From: Alphaproteobacteria bacterium
GTDB taxonomy: Bacteria > Pseudomonadota > Alphaproteobacteria > Puniceispirillales > Puniceispirillaceae
NCBI GenBank assembly: GCA_016780695.1
Contig: JADHLK010000073.1
Coordinates: 1-6,638, forward strand
Length of the DNA stretch: 6,638 bases
Direction of reading: 5' to 3'
This document shows positions 1-5,976 of this stretch, in pieces. The notes under the pieces are model-generated. The model was not told the origin of the DNA, searched no databases, and saw nothing but the letters and a program-made list of their open reading frames with translations. The stretch's first letter is position 1. Each line of letters starts with the position of its first letter. The position numbers and the translations under genes are program-made.

Positions 1-62
1 GAACCAAGGATCGGACCGCCCGCGCCCCCGCCCATCAAAGCAGGAAGAAAGGACAACATCAT
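1..62 (-). CDS. Possible 5' end of a divergent gene, cut by the window edge
   Basis: On the minus strand two adjacent ATG codons (62-60 and 59-57) open a frame that stays open to the window edge. It reads MMLSFLPALMGGGAGGPILG. The start is hydrophobic and then glycine-rich, and third codon positions fit the GC-rich genes nearby better than the competing plus-strand reading does. Base composition drops sharply to AT-rich just upstream of the ATG, as expected at a gene edge. A perfect TATAAT lies 34 bases upstream on the same strand. The Shine-Dalgarno sequence is poor (CAAGAA only). The product cannot be recognised from 20 residues. Against this, plus-strand frame 1 could be the tail of an upstream gene ending at TGA 67-69, but it uses codons such as AGG, AGA and GGA that are uncommon here. 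Confidence 0.35.
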   Translation of the reverse strand, partial: MMLSFLPALMGGGAGGPILG

Positions 63-162
63 TTCTTGAAATATAAGTCAAACTAAAAATTATCAATTAT
101 ATTTCTTAAATTCAGATTTATTGCAATTTTATTGTGCTAAAACAGAAAAACCGGGAAATTTG
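63..162. promoter_or_regulatory. AT-rich intergenic region, probably holding divergent promoters
   Basis: This 100-base stretch is overwhelmingly A/T between GC-rich flanks, and it precedes the first gene of the plus-strand group. On the minus strand it contains a consensus -10 hexamer TATAAT (plus coordinates 96-101), placed suitably for the possible left-edge gene. The best -35 partner, TTGCAA at 121-126, would need a 19-base spacer. For the plus-strand protease gene I find only weak boxes, for example TGTGCTAAAAC near 134-144, and no convincing pair. The composition is what supports the call. The exact promoter positions are not resolved. Confidence 0.4.
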
Positions 163-1506
163 ATGAATCAGCCGCTCAAAAAAGCATATTTTCTGTCTTT
201 TTGTCTGATTTTTTTGGTTTTTTTCGGGCTGAAAGCGGAGCCGGGCCGCGCGGCTCTTATTCGTGATTCCGAGCTGGAGGCCGGGCTTCTCCAGCTGGCG
301 GGTCCGCTGGCCAGAGAGGCAGGTCTGTCGGCGCTCTCTATCCGCCTCATTCTGGACCCTTCCTATAACGCCTTTGTCATCGATCCGCGCCATATTTACC
401 TGCATAGCGGCGTGATAGTGCAGGCGGAAACTGTAGAGGAATTGCAAGGGGTGCTGGCGCATGAAATCGGCCATCTGGCAGCCGGGCATATTCCGCGCCG
501 CAGCGAGGCAGTGCGCGAGGCCAATCTGGCCACCATGCTGAGTGCGCTGACCGCGGCGGCGGCAGCAGCTAGCGGGGCCGGGGAAGCAGCCTTGGGCCTT
601 ATGCTGGGCGGCAGTGATCAAGCCAAGCGGCGCTATCTCGCGCGCTCACGCAATGATGAGGCGGTGGCTGATGAGATGGCCCTGCGGCTGCTGGACAGCC
701 AGCAGATCAGTGCCGGCGGGCTGACCCGGCTGATGCGGCGCATGGCCGCCGAACGGGCTTTGCCGGAGGCGAGCAAAACCGCCTATTATCGCAGCCATCC
801 CGGAGCCGCAGCCCGCTTGCGCCATTTTGAGGATCATCTGGCCGGCTCACCCTGGGCAGCACAGCCGAGTCCGGCTGGCAATCGCGCCCTTTTCCAGCGG
901 CTCAAAGCCAAGCTGCAGGCCTGGACCGAGCCGCCTGATCTGGTATTGCAGCGGCTGGCCGGAGAGGCGGGACAGCTGGCCTTGTATCAACTGGCTATTT
1001 CCCATTTCCGGCGCGGCACACTGGCTGAGGCACGGCAGCTGGCAGACCAGCTGCAACAGCTCGCCCCACAGGACCCTTGGTTTGCTGAGCTGGCAGCAGA
1101 TATCGCCTTTGCCGCAGGCGATTTGCCGCGCGCGGCCAGACAGTGCAAACAGGCGCTGGCCCTGTCTGGCGAGGCAGTTTTGGTGGCGCTGGGATGCGGG
1201 CGGATATTGATCGCCAGCGGGGACCGGGCCAGCTTGCAACAAGCGGCCATGATACTCAGCCGGGCAGCCGATAAAGACCCGCGGCTGGCTTTCTTGCGCC
1301 GCCAGCAGGCCATCGCCTTTGGCCGACTGGGGCGACTGGCCGAGGCGGATCTGATGCTGGCCGAAGAAGCGCTGCTACTGGGTGACCGACAACAGGCAGC
1401 ACGCTTTGCCCAGCGGGTGCTGGACCGGCCTGATCTGGCCGCTGAGTGGGCCAGCCGTGCTGCAGATATCCAATTTCTGGCCGAACAGGGGGGGCAGCAG
1501 AAATGA
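163..1506 (+). CDS. Periplasmic M48 family zinc metalloprotease with C-terminal TPR region (BepA-like)
   Basis: This is a predicted secreted zinc protease of 447 residues. Residues 1-30 form a Sec signal peptide: a KK n-region, a hydrophobic stretch LSFCLIFLVFFG, and likely cleavage after GRA. The M48 zinc site is intact. HEIGH lies at 100-104, and the third ligand is E166 in SRNDEAVAD. The SHP motif at 211-213 matches the position of the regulatory histidine in E. coli BepA. An alanine-rich hydrophobic segment (about 121-150) separates the two parts of the site, as is common in this family. From about 240 on, the protein is an all-helical, TPR-like array. In E. coli, BepA (YfgC) promotes or degrades outer-membrane assembly intermediates such as LptD at the BAM machinery; a similar envelope quality-control role here is inference. 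I chose ATG 163 because it directly precedes the signal peptide and follows GGGA at a 6-base spacing. The frame also extends upstream to a TTG at 121, which would spoil the n-region. The gene is complete, with no sign of decay. Confidence 0.93.
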   Translation: MNQPLKKAYFLSFCLIFLVFFGLKAEPGRAALIRDSELEAGLLQLAGPLAREAGLSALSIRLILDPSYNAFVIDPRHIYLHSGVIVQAETVEELQGVLAHEIGHLAAGHIPRRSEAVREANLATMLSALTAAAAAASGAGEAALGLMLGGSDQAKRRYLARSRNDEAVADEMALRLLDSQQISAGGLTRLMRRMAAERALPEASKTAYYRSHPGAAARLRHFEDHLAGSPWAAQPSPAGNRALFQRLKAKLQAWTEPPDLVLQRLAGEAGQLALYQLAISHFRRGTLAEARQLADQLQQLAPQDPWFAELAADIAFAAGDLPRAARQCKQALALSGEAVLVALGCGRILIASGDRASLQQAAMILSRAADKDPRLAFLRRQQAIAFGRLGRLAEADLMLAEEALLLGDRQQAARFAQRVLDRPDLAAEWASRAADIQFLAEQGGQQK

Positions 1507-1617
1507 GGGCTTGCCTGTTACGGCTGCTGCGGCTAGGGTCGCCGGAATAGCTGTATCGTCAGGCGGGTCATCTTGAAAAACCCCATAGCTGGGACGCAAC
1601 AGATAAGAGGGCAGAAA

Positions 1618-2379
1618 ATGTTATACAGGCTGCGCAAAAGACTTTCGGGCCAGGCCGGGTTGGCCGGGTTGGCCGGGTTGGCGGGCCTATTGCTGTCTCT
1701 GGCGGTGCTTCTGGCTGGCCCGGCGCGTGCTGATCTGGACCGCGCTGAAGAGACCCAAATCCTGCAGCTGATTGAAAAATTCATCGCGGAAAACCCGGAA
1801 AAGCTGCGTGATGCGCTGATCGGCCTGCAGCAAAGAGAAGAGGCGGCACGCCTGCAACGCGCCCTGTCTCTGGTGCGTCAGGATGCCGGTGATGGGGTGA
1901 TGGGCAACCCGGACGGGGATATTATCATCTATGAATTTTCCGATTATAATTGCGGCTATTGCAAAAGGCTGTTTCAGACCTTGCGGCTGGTCTTGGCTGA
2001 AGATGGCAATATCGCGCTGAAGGTAAAGGAATATCCGATTCTGGCAGACTCCTCCGTGGTCGCCGCGCGGGCCGGGATCGCTGCCCAGATGCAGGGCAAA
2101 TTTGCCGCCTTTCATACCGGCATGATGCAAGCGGTCGGGGGGATTTCAAAAAGCAGCGTTGAACAGGTGGCGCGCAAGGCTGGGCTGGATATGGCCCGCT
2201 TTGCCAGCGATATTGAAAACCCGCAACTTGACCTCGTCCTGCAGGGTAATCAAATGGCTGCGCGTGCCCTCGGGGTCAGCGGCACACCGGCTCTGGTCAT
2301 CGGCGAGCAGCTGATACCCGGAGCGATCAGTGCTGATGAGTTGCGCGCGCGCATCAAGGCTGAGCGGGCGAAGCGTTAG
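1618..2379 (+). CDS. Secreted DsbA-family thiol-disulfide protein, ScsC/Com1-like
   Basis: This is a periplasmic thioredoxin-fold protein of 253 residues. The signal peptide covers residues 1-38: a basic LYRLRKR n-region, a long Leu/Ala/Gly core and an ARA-D cleavage site. Residues 40-80 form a charged helical segment containing IAENPEKLRDAL, which resembles the N-terminal oligomerisation region of ScsC-type proteins. The catalytic CGYC motif is at 112-115 in FSDYNCGYC, and the cis-proline loop SGTPALVIG at 221-229 (T223-P224). Family members oxidise or isomerise disulfides in exported proteins. An isomerase rather than oxidase role is inferred from the N-terminal segment. ATG 1618 has a strong Shine-Dalgarno (AAGAGGG, 1605-1611) with 6 bases of spacing. 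An in-frame TTG at 1573 lacks these features. The gene lies 111 bases after the protease gene, on the same strand, with no clear promoter between them. The signal-peptide core is encoded by a perfect 9-bp tandem repeat. It is complete. Confidence 0.92.
   Translation: MLYRLRKRLSGQAGLAGLAGLAGLLLSLAVLLAGPARADLDRAEETQILQLIEKFIAENPEKLRDALIGLQQREEAARLQRALSLVRQDAGDGVMGNPDGDIIIYEFSDYNCGYCKRLFQTLRLVLAEDGNIALKVKEYPILADSSVVAARAGIAAQMQGKFAAFHTGMMQAVGGISKSSVEQVARKAGLDMARFASDIENPQLDLVLQGNQMAARALGVSGTPALVIGEQLIPGAISADELRARIKAERAKR
1654..1689 (+). repeat. 9-bp tandem repeat inside a signal peptide
   Basis: The codon triplet GCC GGG TTG (Ala-Gly-Leu) occurs three times without mismatch at 1654-1680. A fourth, synonymous copy (GCG GGC CTA) follows to 1689. 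It encodes AGLAGLAGLAGL at residues 13-24 of the DsbA-like protein, the start of its hydrophobic core. The unit is a multiple of three, so slippage would change the core length without breaking the frame. Confidence 0.9.
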
Positions 2380-2580
2380 CAGGCATCTGTCTGAAGGATG
2401 GTTTTGAAAAGGACAGCTTGGCCTTTTACTGCGAGTTGGGCTAAGGTCAAAAAAGGTGTAAAAAGGGGAGATGACAGGCCTCTCAAAGGTTGGTAAGACC
2501 ATGGAAAAAGCCGGGTGCGTGGCTGTCTGGTCACCCCGCTTTCCGGCTGATAGTAATTTTTTATTTGGAGAAGTGAGCAA
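2380..2580 (+). promoter_or_regulatory. 201-base leader region upstream of accB
   Basis: No credible gene lies here. The size of the gap, compared with the 2- and 6-base gaps downstream, suggests that accB-accC-aat have their own promoter. The only candidate I can give is weak: TTGGGC at 2436-2441, 17 bases, then TAAAAA at 2459-2464. An imperfect inverted repeat follows: GGGTG 2513-2517 with CACCC 2532-2536, and outer arms AGCC 2509-2512 and GGCT 2545-2548 across an internal loop. A T-rich run starts at about 2554. The accB Shine-Dalgarno GGAG is at 2567-2570, 10 bases before the ATG. In many relatives aroQ occupies this position, and no remnant of it can be recognised. Confidence 0.35.
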
Positions 2581-3111
2581 ATGGCACCGTCCAAATCTTC
2601 ACGCAAAACCCAGTCCAAAGAAGCGGCTCTGGTCGATGAGCTGGCTGAAATTCTGGATGCCCGCTCCTTGATGGAGCTGGAGCTGGAGACCGAGGAAGTC
2701 GCTATCCGATTGTCCCGCAATGCCACTGGACAGGCTGTTCTGGCAACCCCGGCAGCGACTCTGGCACCGACTCTGGCAGCAGCCCCGGCAGCGAACCCGG
2801 CAGCGACCCCGGCCCCTGCTGGTGAAAGCGCAGCCGCGGCGGCTGACAAAGGCGGGGCCGGCGGCTTTGACAGCCATCCCGGGGCCGTCAAATCGCCGAT
2901 GGTCGGCACCGCCTTCAGCTCTCCAGAGCCCGGCGCAGCAGAATTCATTTCCGAAGGCAAGCCAGTTCGCAAGGGCCAGACCTTGCTGATCATTGAGGCG
3001 ATGAAGGTGATGAACCCGATCACCGCCCCGCAGGATGGCACGGTGACCAAGATTCTTTTCTCCAATGCCCAGCCGGTTGAATTTGATCAAGTGCTGGTGG
3101 TTATCGAATAG
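2581..3111 (+). CDS. accB: Biotin carboxyl carrier protein of acetyl-CoA carboxylase
   Basis: This cytoplasmic protein of 176 residues carries the biotin that shuttles carboxyl groups from AccC to the AccAD carboxyltransferase. That is the committed step toward malonyl-CoA and fatty acids. The N-terminal part (about 10-47, VDELAEILDARSLMELELETEEVAIR) is the usual AccB lead-in. A flexible Ala/Pro linker follows at about 48-95. The biotinyl domain spans about 100-176. K142 in EAMKVMN is the biotinylation site, followed by the usual PITAPQDGTV strand. The length is normal for the class. The start ATG 2581 has GGAG 10 bases upstream and begins at the normal family N-terminus. accC begins 2 bases after the stop, which implies translational coupling. 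The linker DNA contains short direct repeats. Regulation is unknown from sequence; the 201-base leader is the obvious place for it. Confidence 0.97.
   Translation: MAPSKSSRKTQSKEAALVDELAEILDARSLMELELETEEVAIRLSRNATGQAVLATPAATLAPTLAAAPAANPAATPAPAGESAAAAADKGGAGGFDSHPGAVKSPMVGTAFSSPEPGAAEFISEGKPVRKGQTLLIIEAMKVMNPITAPQDGTVTKILFSNAQPVEFDQVLVVIE
2748..2806 (+). repeat. Short direct repeats encoding the AccB Ala/Pro linker
   Basis: The 11-mer CCCGGCAGCGA occurs at 2748-2758, 2784-2794 and 2796-2806, interspersed with CTGGCA-containing copies (2761-2783). Together they encode the TPAATLAPTLAAAPAANPAATP part of the linker, a low-complexity spacer between the N-terminal region and the biotinyl domain. 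This looks like coding microduplication, and I would not read it as a regulatory site. Confidence 0.75.
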
Positions 3112-3113
3112 CT

Positions 3114-4457
3114 ATGTTCAAGAAAATCCTGATTGCCAACCGGGGAGATGTTGCCTTGCGCGTATTGCGGGCTTGCAAGGCGCTGGGTATCCCGACTGTC
3201 ATTGTTCATTCTACTGCTGATGCCCAGTCGATGCCGGTCAAGCTGGCTGATGAATCGGTCTGTATCGGCGGGCCTGCCGCAGCAGACTCCTATCTGAATA
3301 TTCCGGCCATCTTGACTGCGGCTACAATAACCGGCTGTGATGCGGTGCATCCGGGCGTTGGCTTTCTGGCGGAAAATGCCTACTTTGCCGAGATTATCGC
3401 CGCCCATGGCATGACCTTTATCGGCCCTTCTGCCCAGCATATTCAGAAGATGGGCGACAAGGTTGAGGCGAAAATCACCGCTGCTGAGGCGGGCCTGCCG
3501 CTGGTGCCCGGATCGCCCGGGGCTGTGCCGACGCTGGAAGAAGCAGCTGAGCTGGCCAAAGGGGTTGGCTTTCCGCTGCTGGTCAAGGCAGCCTCTGGCG
3601 GCGGCGGGCGTGGCATGAAGGTTGCCAAAACCGCGGATGATCTGGCCGAAGCCTATGCCTCCGCCCGGTCAGAAGCCAAGGCGGCTTTCGGCGATGATAC
3701 GGTCTATCTGGAACGCTATCTGGATAATCCGCGCCATATTGAGGTTCAGGTGATCGCCGACAGCCATGGCAATGTCGTGCATCTGGGCGAGCGTGAATGC
3801 TCTGTCCAGCGCCGCCACCAGAAATTATTTGAAGAAGCCCCGTCACCGGCGTTGAGCCAGCAAGAACGCGCCGAGATTGGCCGCATAGCAGCTGAGGCGA
3901 CAGCTAAAATGGGCTATCTGGGTGTCGGGACGATGGAATTTTTATGGCAGGATGGCCAGTTTTTCTTCATTGAGATGAATACCAGATTACAGGTTGAACA
4001 TCCGATTACCGAGGCGATCACAGGCATTGATCTGGTGCGCGAGCAGATTCTGATAGCGGCAGGCGGCCAGCTGCCTTTCACACAAAAGGATATTGAGTTT
4101 GACGGGCACGCGATAGAATGCCGGATTAACGCTGAACACCCGGAAACCTTTATGCCCACGCCTGGCAAAGTGGCCTCTTTCCATGCAGCTGGCGGGCCGG
4201 GGGTGCGGGTCGATACGGTGCTTTATACCGGCTATCAGATACCGCCCTTTTATGATTCCCTGATCGCCAAGCTGGTGGTGCATGGGGCGGATCGTGAACA
4301 GGCTCTGGCACGGCTGCGCGGCGCGCTGGATGAATTTGTGGTTGAGCCGATACCGACTACGCTGGCCCTGCATCGCCGCCTGCTGGATGCCCCGGCCATT
4401 CAGGATGGCAGCTATACCATCCGCTGGCTGGAAGAAACTTTTCTCAATCAGGACTAG
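3114..4457 (+). CDS. accC: Biotin carboxylase subunit of acetyl-CoA carboxylase
   Basis: This enzyme of 447 residues uses ATP and bicarbonate to carboxylate biotin on AccB. It shows the full family layout. The N-terminal domain (IANRGDVALRVLRA, 7-20) is followed by the ATP-grasp domain, with GDKV at 114-117, K158 before the glycine-rich loop SGGGGRGMK (161-169), the ENPRH-type motif DNPRHIEVQV (204-213), QRRHQK (232-237), and FIEMNTRLQVEHP (285-297) holding the metal ligand E287 and the catalytic R291. The C-terminal domain has ECRINAEHP (335-343). The length matches E. coli AccC (449). Two positions in usually constant motifs differ: HPGVGFL (79-85) has Val where Tyr is usual, and NRGDVA (9-14) has Asp-Val for Glu-Ile. 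No separate Shine-Dalgarno is visible before ATG 3114, which fits translational coupling to accB. aat follows 6 bases after the stop. The function is secure. Confidence 0.98.
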   Translation: MFKKILIANRGDVALRVLRACKALGIPTVIVHSTADAQSMPVKLADESVCIGGPAAADSYLNIPAILTAATITGCDAVHPGVGFLAENAYFAEIIAAHGMTFIGPSAQHIQKMGDKVEAKITAAEAGLPLVPGSPGAVPTLEEAAELAKGVGFPLLVKAASGGGGRGMKVAKTADDLAEAYASARSEAKAAFGDDTVYLERYLDNPRHIEVQVIADSHGNVVHLGERECSVQRRHQKLFEEAPSPALSQQERAEIGRIAAEATAKMGYLGVGTMEFLWQDGQFFFIEMNTRLQVEHPITEAITGIDLVREQILIAAGGQLPFTQKDIEFDGHAIECRINAEHPETFMPTPGKVASFHAAGGPGVRVDTVLYTGYQIPPFYDSLIAKLVVHGADREQALARLRGALDEFVVEPIPTTLALHRRLLDAPAIQDGSYTIRWLEETFLNQD

Positions 4458-4463
4458 ACCTGC

Positions 4464-5126
4464 ATGACCGGCCAATGGGTGCACGCGCCGGAAACCCTCT
4501 TGCAAGCCTACGCTATGGGGGTCTTTCCGATGGCCGAAAGCGCCACGGCTGAGGAGATACGATTCTACCAGCCAGAAGAGCGCGCCCTGCTGCCTCTCGA
4601 CCCGCCGCATATTCCGCGCCGTTTGCGCCGCACTGTGCGCCAGCGTCAATATGCGCTGCGCTGGAACAGTGCCTTTGCCGCGGTGATTGATGGCTGTGCG
4701 GCCCCGGCTGCCGGGCGGCCAACCACCTGGATCAATGCCGAGATCAGGCGGCTTTACATCGCCCTGCACAAGATGGGATTTGCCCATTCGGTAGAGGTTT
4801 TTGATCAGGATCAGCTGGTTGGCGGGCTTTACGGGGTGGCACTGGGCGGCGCATTTTTCGGGGAATCGATGTTTTCGCTGCGCCCGGATGCGTCAAAAAT
4901 TGCGCTGGTGCATTTGATCGCGCGGCTGCTGGATGGGGGGTTCCAGCTGCTGGATGCCCAGTTTGACAATGATCATCTGCGCCAATTTGGCCTGTTCACG
5001 CTGGCAAATGAGCGCTTTCAGGATCGCCTGCAAGCAGCCTTGCAAAAACAGGCTTTCCTGCGTCTGGATCAGTCAGAAGACGCGGTGCTGGCGGTATTGG
5101 AACAGGCGATCAAAGTCACATCATAG
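4464..5126 (+). CDS. aat: Leucyl/phenylalanyl-tRNA--protein transferase
   Basis: This cytoplasmic enzyme of 220 residues transfers Leu or Phe from aminoacyl-tRNA to proteins with N-terminal Lys or Arg. The products are then recognised by ClpS and degraded by ClpAP. Family motifs appear in order: AYAMGVFPMAE (15-25), the RPTTWIN segment (85-91), the long conserved block GGLYGVALGGAFFGESMFS (120-138), DASKIAL (142-148), and LLDAQFDNDHLRQFG (162-176). It is slightly shorter than E. coli Aat (234), as is typical of alphaproteobacterial forms. ATG 4464 lies 6 bases after accC with little Shine-Dalgarno, so translation is probably coupled. The link to fatty acid genes is conserved position, without an obvious shared pathway. 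Its last 58 bp, including the stop, are shared with the antisense DUF2155 gene. Confidence 0.96.
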   Translation: MTGQWVHAPETLLQAYAMGVFPMAESATAEEIRFYQPEERALLPLDPPHIPRRLRRTVRQRQYALRWNSAFAAVIDGCAAPAAGRPTTWINAEIRRLYIALHKMGFAHSVEVFDQDQLVGGLYGVALGGAFFGESMFSLRPDASKIALVHLIARLLDGGFQLLDAQFDNDHLRQFGLFTLANERFQDRLQAALQKQAFLRLDQSEDAVLAVLEQAIKVTS

Positions 5127-5491
5127 ACCGCGTGCTCCATTGCTGAGATGGCCGGGCTGGAGGCAAACATCCAGCCGGAAAAAATCTGTTCGGCCTGCGC
5201 CTGCCCGGCATAACCCTTATCATAAATACGCAGGAAAGCGGCGTGTTCCGGCGGCTCTTCAGGTGGGCGATAGCGGCAATCATCGAGCCAGATTTCCAGC
5301 GTGCCAAGCCGCACTGGCTGGCCGACCCTCACCTCTACCGAGGCAATGCGGGCGGTGATCTTGTCCAGCGTCTGCATTTTGGCTTGTTCAGCTGGCAGCC
5401 AGCTCTCAGCACCAGCAGGCCCGCTTGCGGCCAGCAGCCCTGCATAAACTGCACAGACCATCAAACAGGTCACCGCCCGGCTGACTCTCAT
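5069..5491 (-). CDS. Secreted DUF2155 domain protein of unknown function
   Basis: This is a predicted periplasmic protein of 140 residues. The signal peptide covers about residues 1-28 (MRVSRAV n-region, hydrophobic CLMVCAVYAGLLAA core, AGA-E cleavage). The DUF2155 domain follows at 45-130: TARIASVEVRVGQPVRLGTLEI, then RPPEEPPEHAAFLRI, then the hallmark FSGWMFASSPAISAMEHAVYDV (104-125). No biochemical role is known to me. The predicted mature part has two cysteines, C72 and C130, near the two ends of the domain, which suggests a disulfide. Its start ATG overlaps the mlaD stop as ATGA, so the two genes are translationally coupled. The last 19 codons and the stop lie antisense to the end of aat. 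The final ten residues (SNTASTASSD) lie beyond the conserved domain and may be a neutral tail. Family assignment is firm; function is open. Confidence 0.9.
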   Translation of the reverse strand: MRVSRAVTCLMVCAVYAGLLAASGPAGAESWLPAEQAKMQTLDKITARIASVEVRVGQPVRLGTLEIWLDDCRYRPPEEPPEHAAFLRIYDKGYAGQAQAEQIFSGWMFASSPAISAMEHAVYDVTLIACSNTASTASSD

Positions 5492-5943
5492 GACCCGCCC
5501 TGATCAGCCCCGGCAAAAACAACCTTGCCCAGCAGATCTGTCAGGCTGACCGGATCGCGGGTATCATAAATTACCGCCCCAGCGTCCAGATAGCTCTCTG
5601 CCCCGCCTGGAATAATCTCCAGATACTGGCCGCCCAGCAAAGAGGCAGCTGTGATGCGGGCAGAACTGTCATCGGGCAGACGCACGGCCGGATCTATCCG
5701 CATCAGCACGCGGGCCGAATAGGTTTGCCCATCCAGCTGCTGGCCGGTCACCTGACCAACCTTGATACCGGAAACACGCACATCATCGCCAACCTGCAAG
5801 CCCGCCGTGCTGCCGAATTCTGCCTCAATCAAATAGCCGTCAGAGGCGGTCAGGTCAGCAGCCTCATAAGCCAATATGATAAATAGCGCGGCCGCCAGTA
5901 GCACGACACCGCCCAGAATCGTCTCTATGGTGTTTCGGCGCAT
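5488..5943 (-). CDS. mlaD: MlaD-like MCE domain lipid transport protein
   Basis: This is a single-pass inner-membrane protein of 151 residues. The N-terminal membrane segment (about 7-28, ETILGGVVLLAAALFIILA) is followed by one periplasmic MCE domain (about 36-113). It shows the expected pattern: VEAEF-like strand LIEAEFGSTAGLQVGDDVRVSGIKVG, then DSSARITAASLLGGQYLEI. In E. coli, MlaD hexamers bind phospholipid and work with the MlaFEB ABC transporter and MlaC to keep outer-membrane lipid asymmetry. Here mlaE, mlaF and mlaC are not in the window, so the partners must be elsewhere or differ. Start ATG 5943 has an AGGAGG (plus 5956-5961) at a longish 12-base spacing. It begins 33 bases after the NDUFA12 stop and overlaps the next gene by four bases. 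Length is typical of the short alphaproteobacterial form. Confidence 0.93.
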   Translation of the reverse strand: MRRNTIETILGGVVLLAAALFIILAYEAADLTASDGYLIEAEFGSTAGLQVGDDVRVSGIKVGQVTGQQLDGQTYSARVLMRIDPAVRLPDDSSARITAASLLGGQYLEIIPGGAESYLDAGAVIYDTRDPVSLTDLLGKVVFAGADQGGS

Positions 5944-5976
5944 GGCTCGGTCTGGCCTCCTGTTCGGTTTTTCAGA

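Noticed and set aside
121..162. Alternative TTG start 14 codons upstream for the M48 protease
   Set aside because: It would place polar residues before the signal peptide and lacks a Shine-Dalgarno. ATG 163 fits both criteria better.
827..1242. Frames of 127 and 131 codons on both strands inside the M48 gene
   Set aside because: They lie within the TPR-coding part, which has coherent family features in the main frame. They are shadow frames.
2471..2671. Plus-strand 66-codon frame upstream of and overlapping accB
   Set aside because: GGGGAG directly abuts its ATG with no spacing, it overlaps the accB start out of frame, and its protein has no recognisable features. It is a chance frame.
3987..4787. 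Long minus-strand frame (266 codons) antisense to accC and aat
   Set aside because: It is antisense to strongly conserved coding sequence, with no family resemblance. High-GC DNA often yields such shadow frames.
5152..5178. Strong hairpin 26 bases after the aat stop (CCGGGCTGGA with TCCAGCCGG)
   Set aside because: It is followed by A6 on the plus strand, not a T run, and has no T run after it on the minus strand. It lies in the conserved SGWMFASSPA codons of the DUF2155 gene, so coding constraint explains it. I do not call it an intrinsic terminator.
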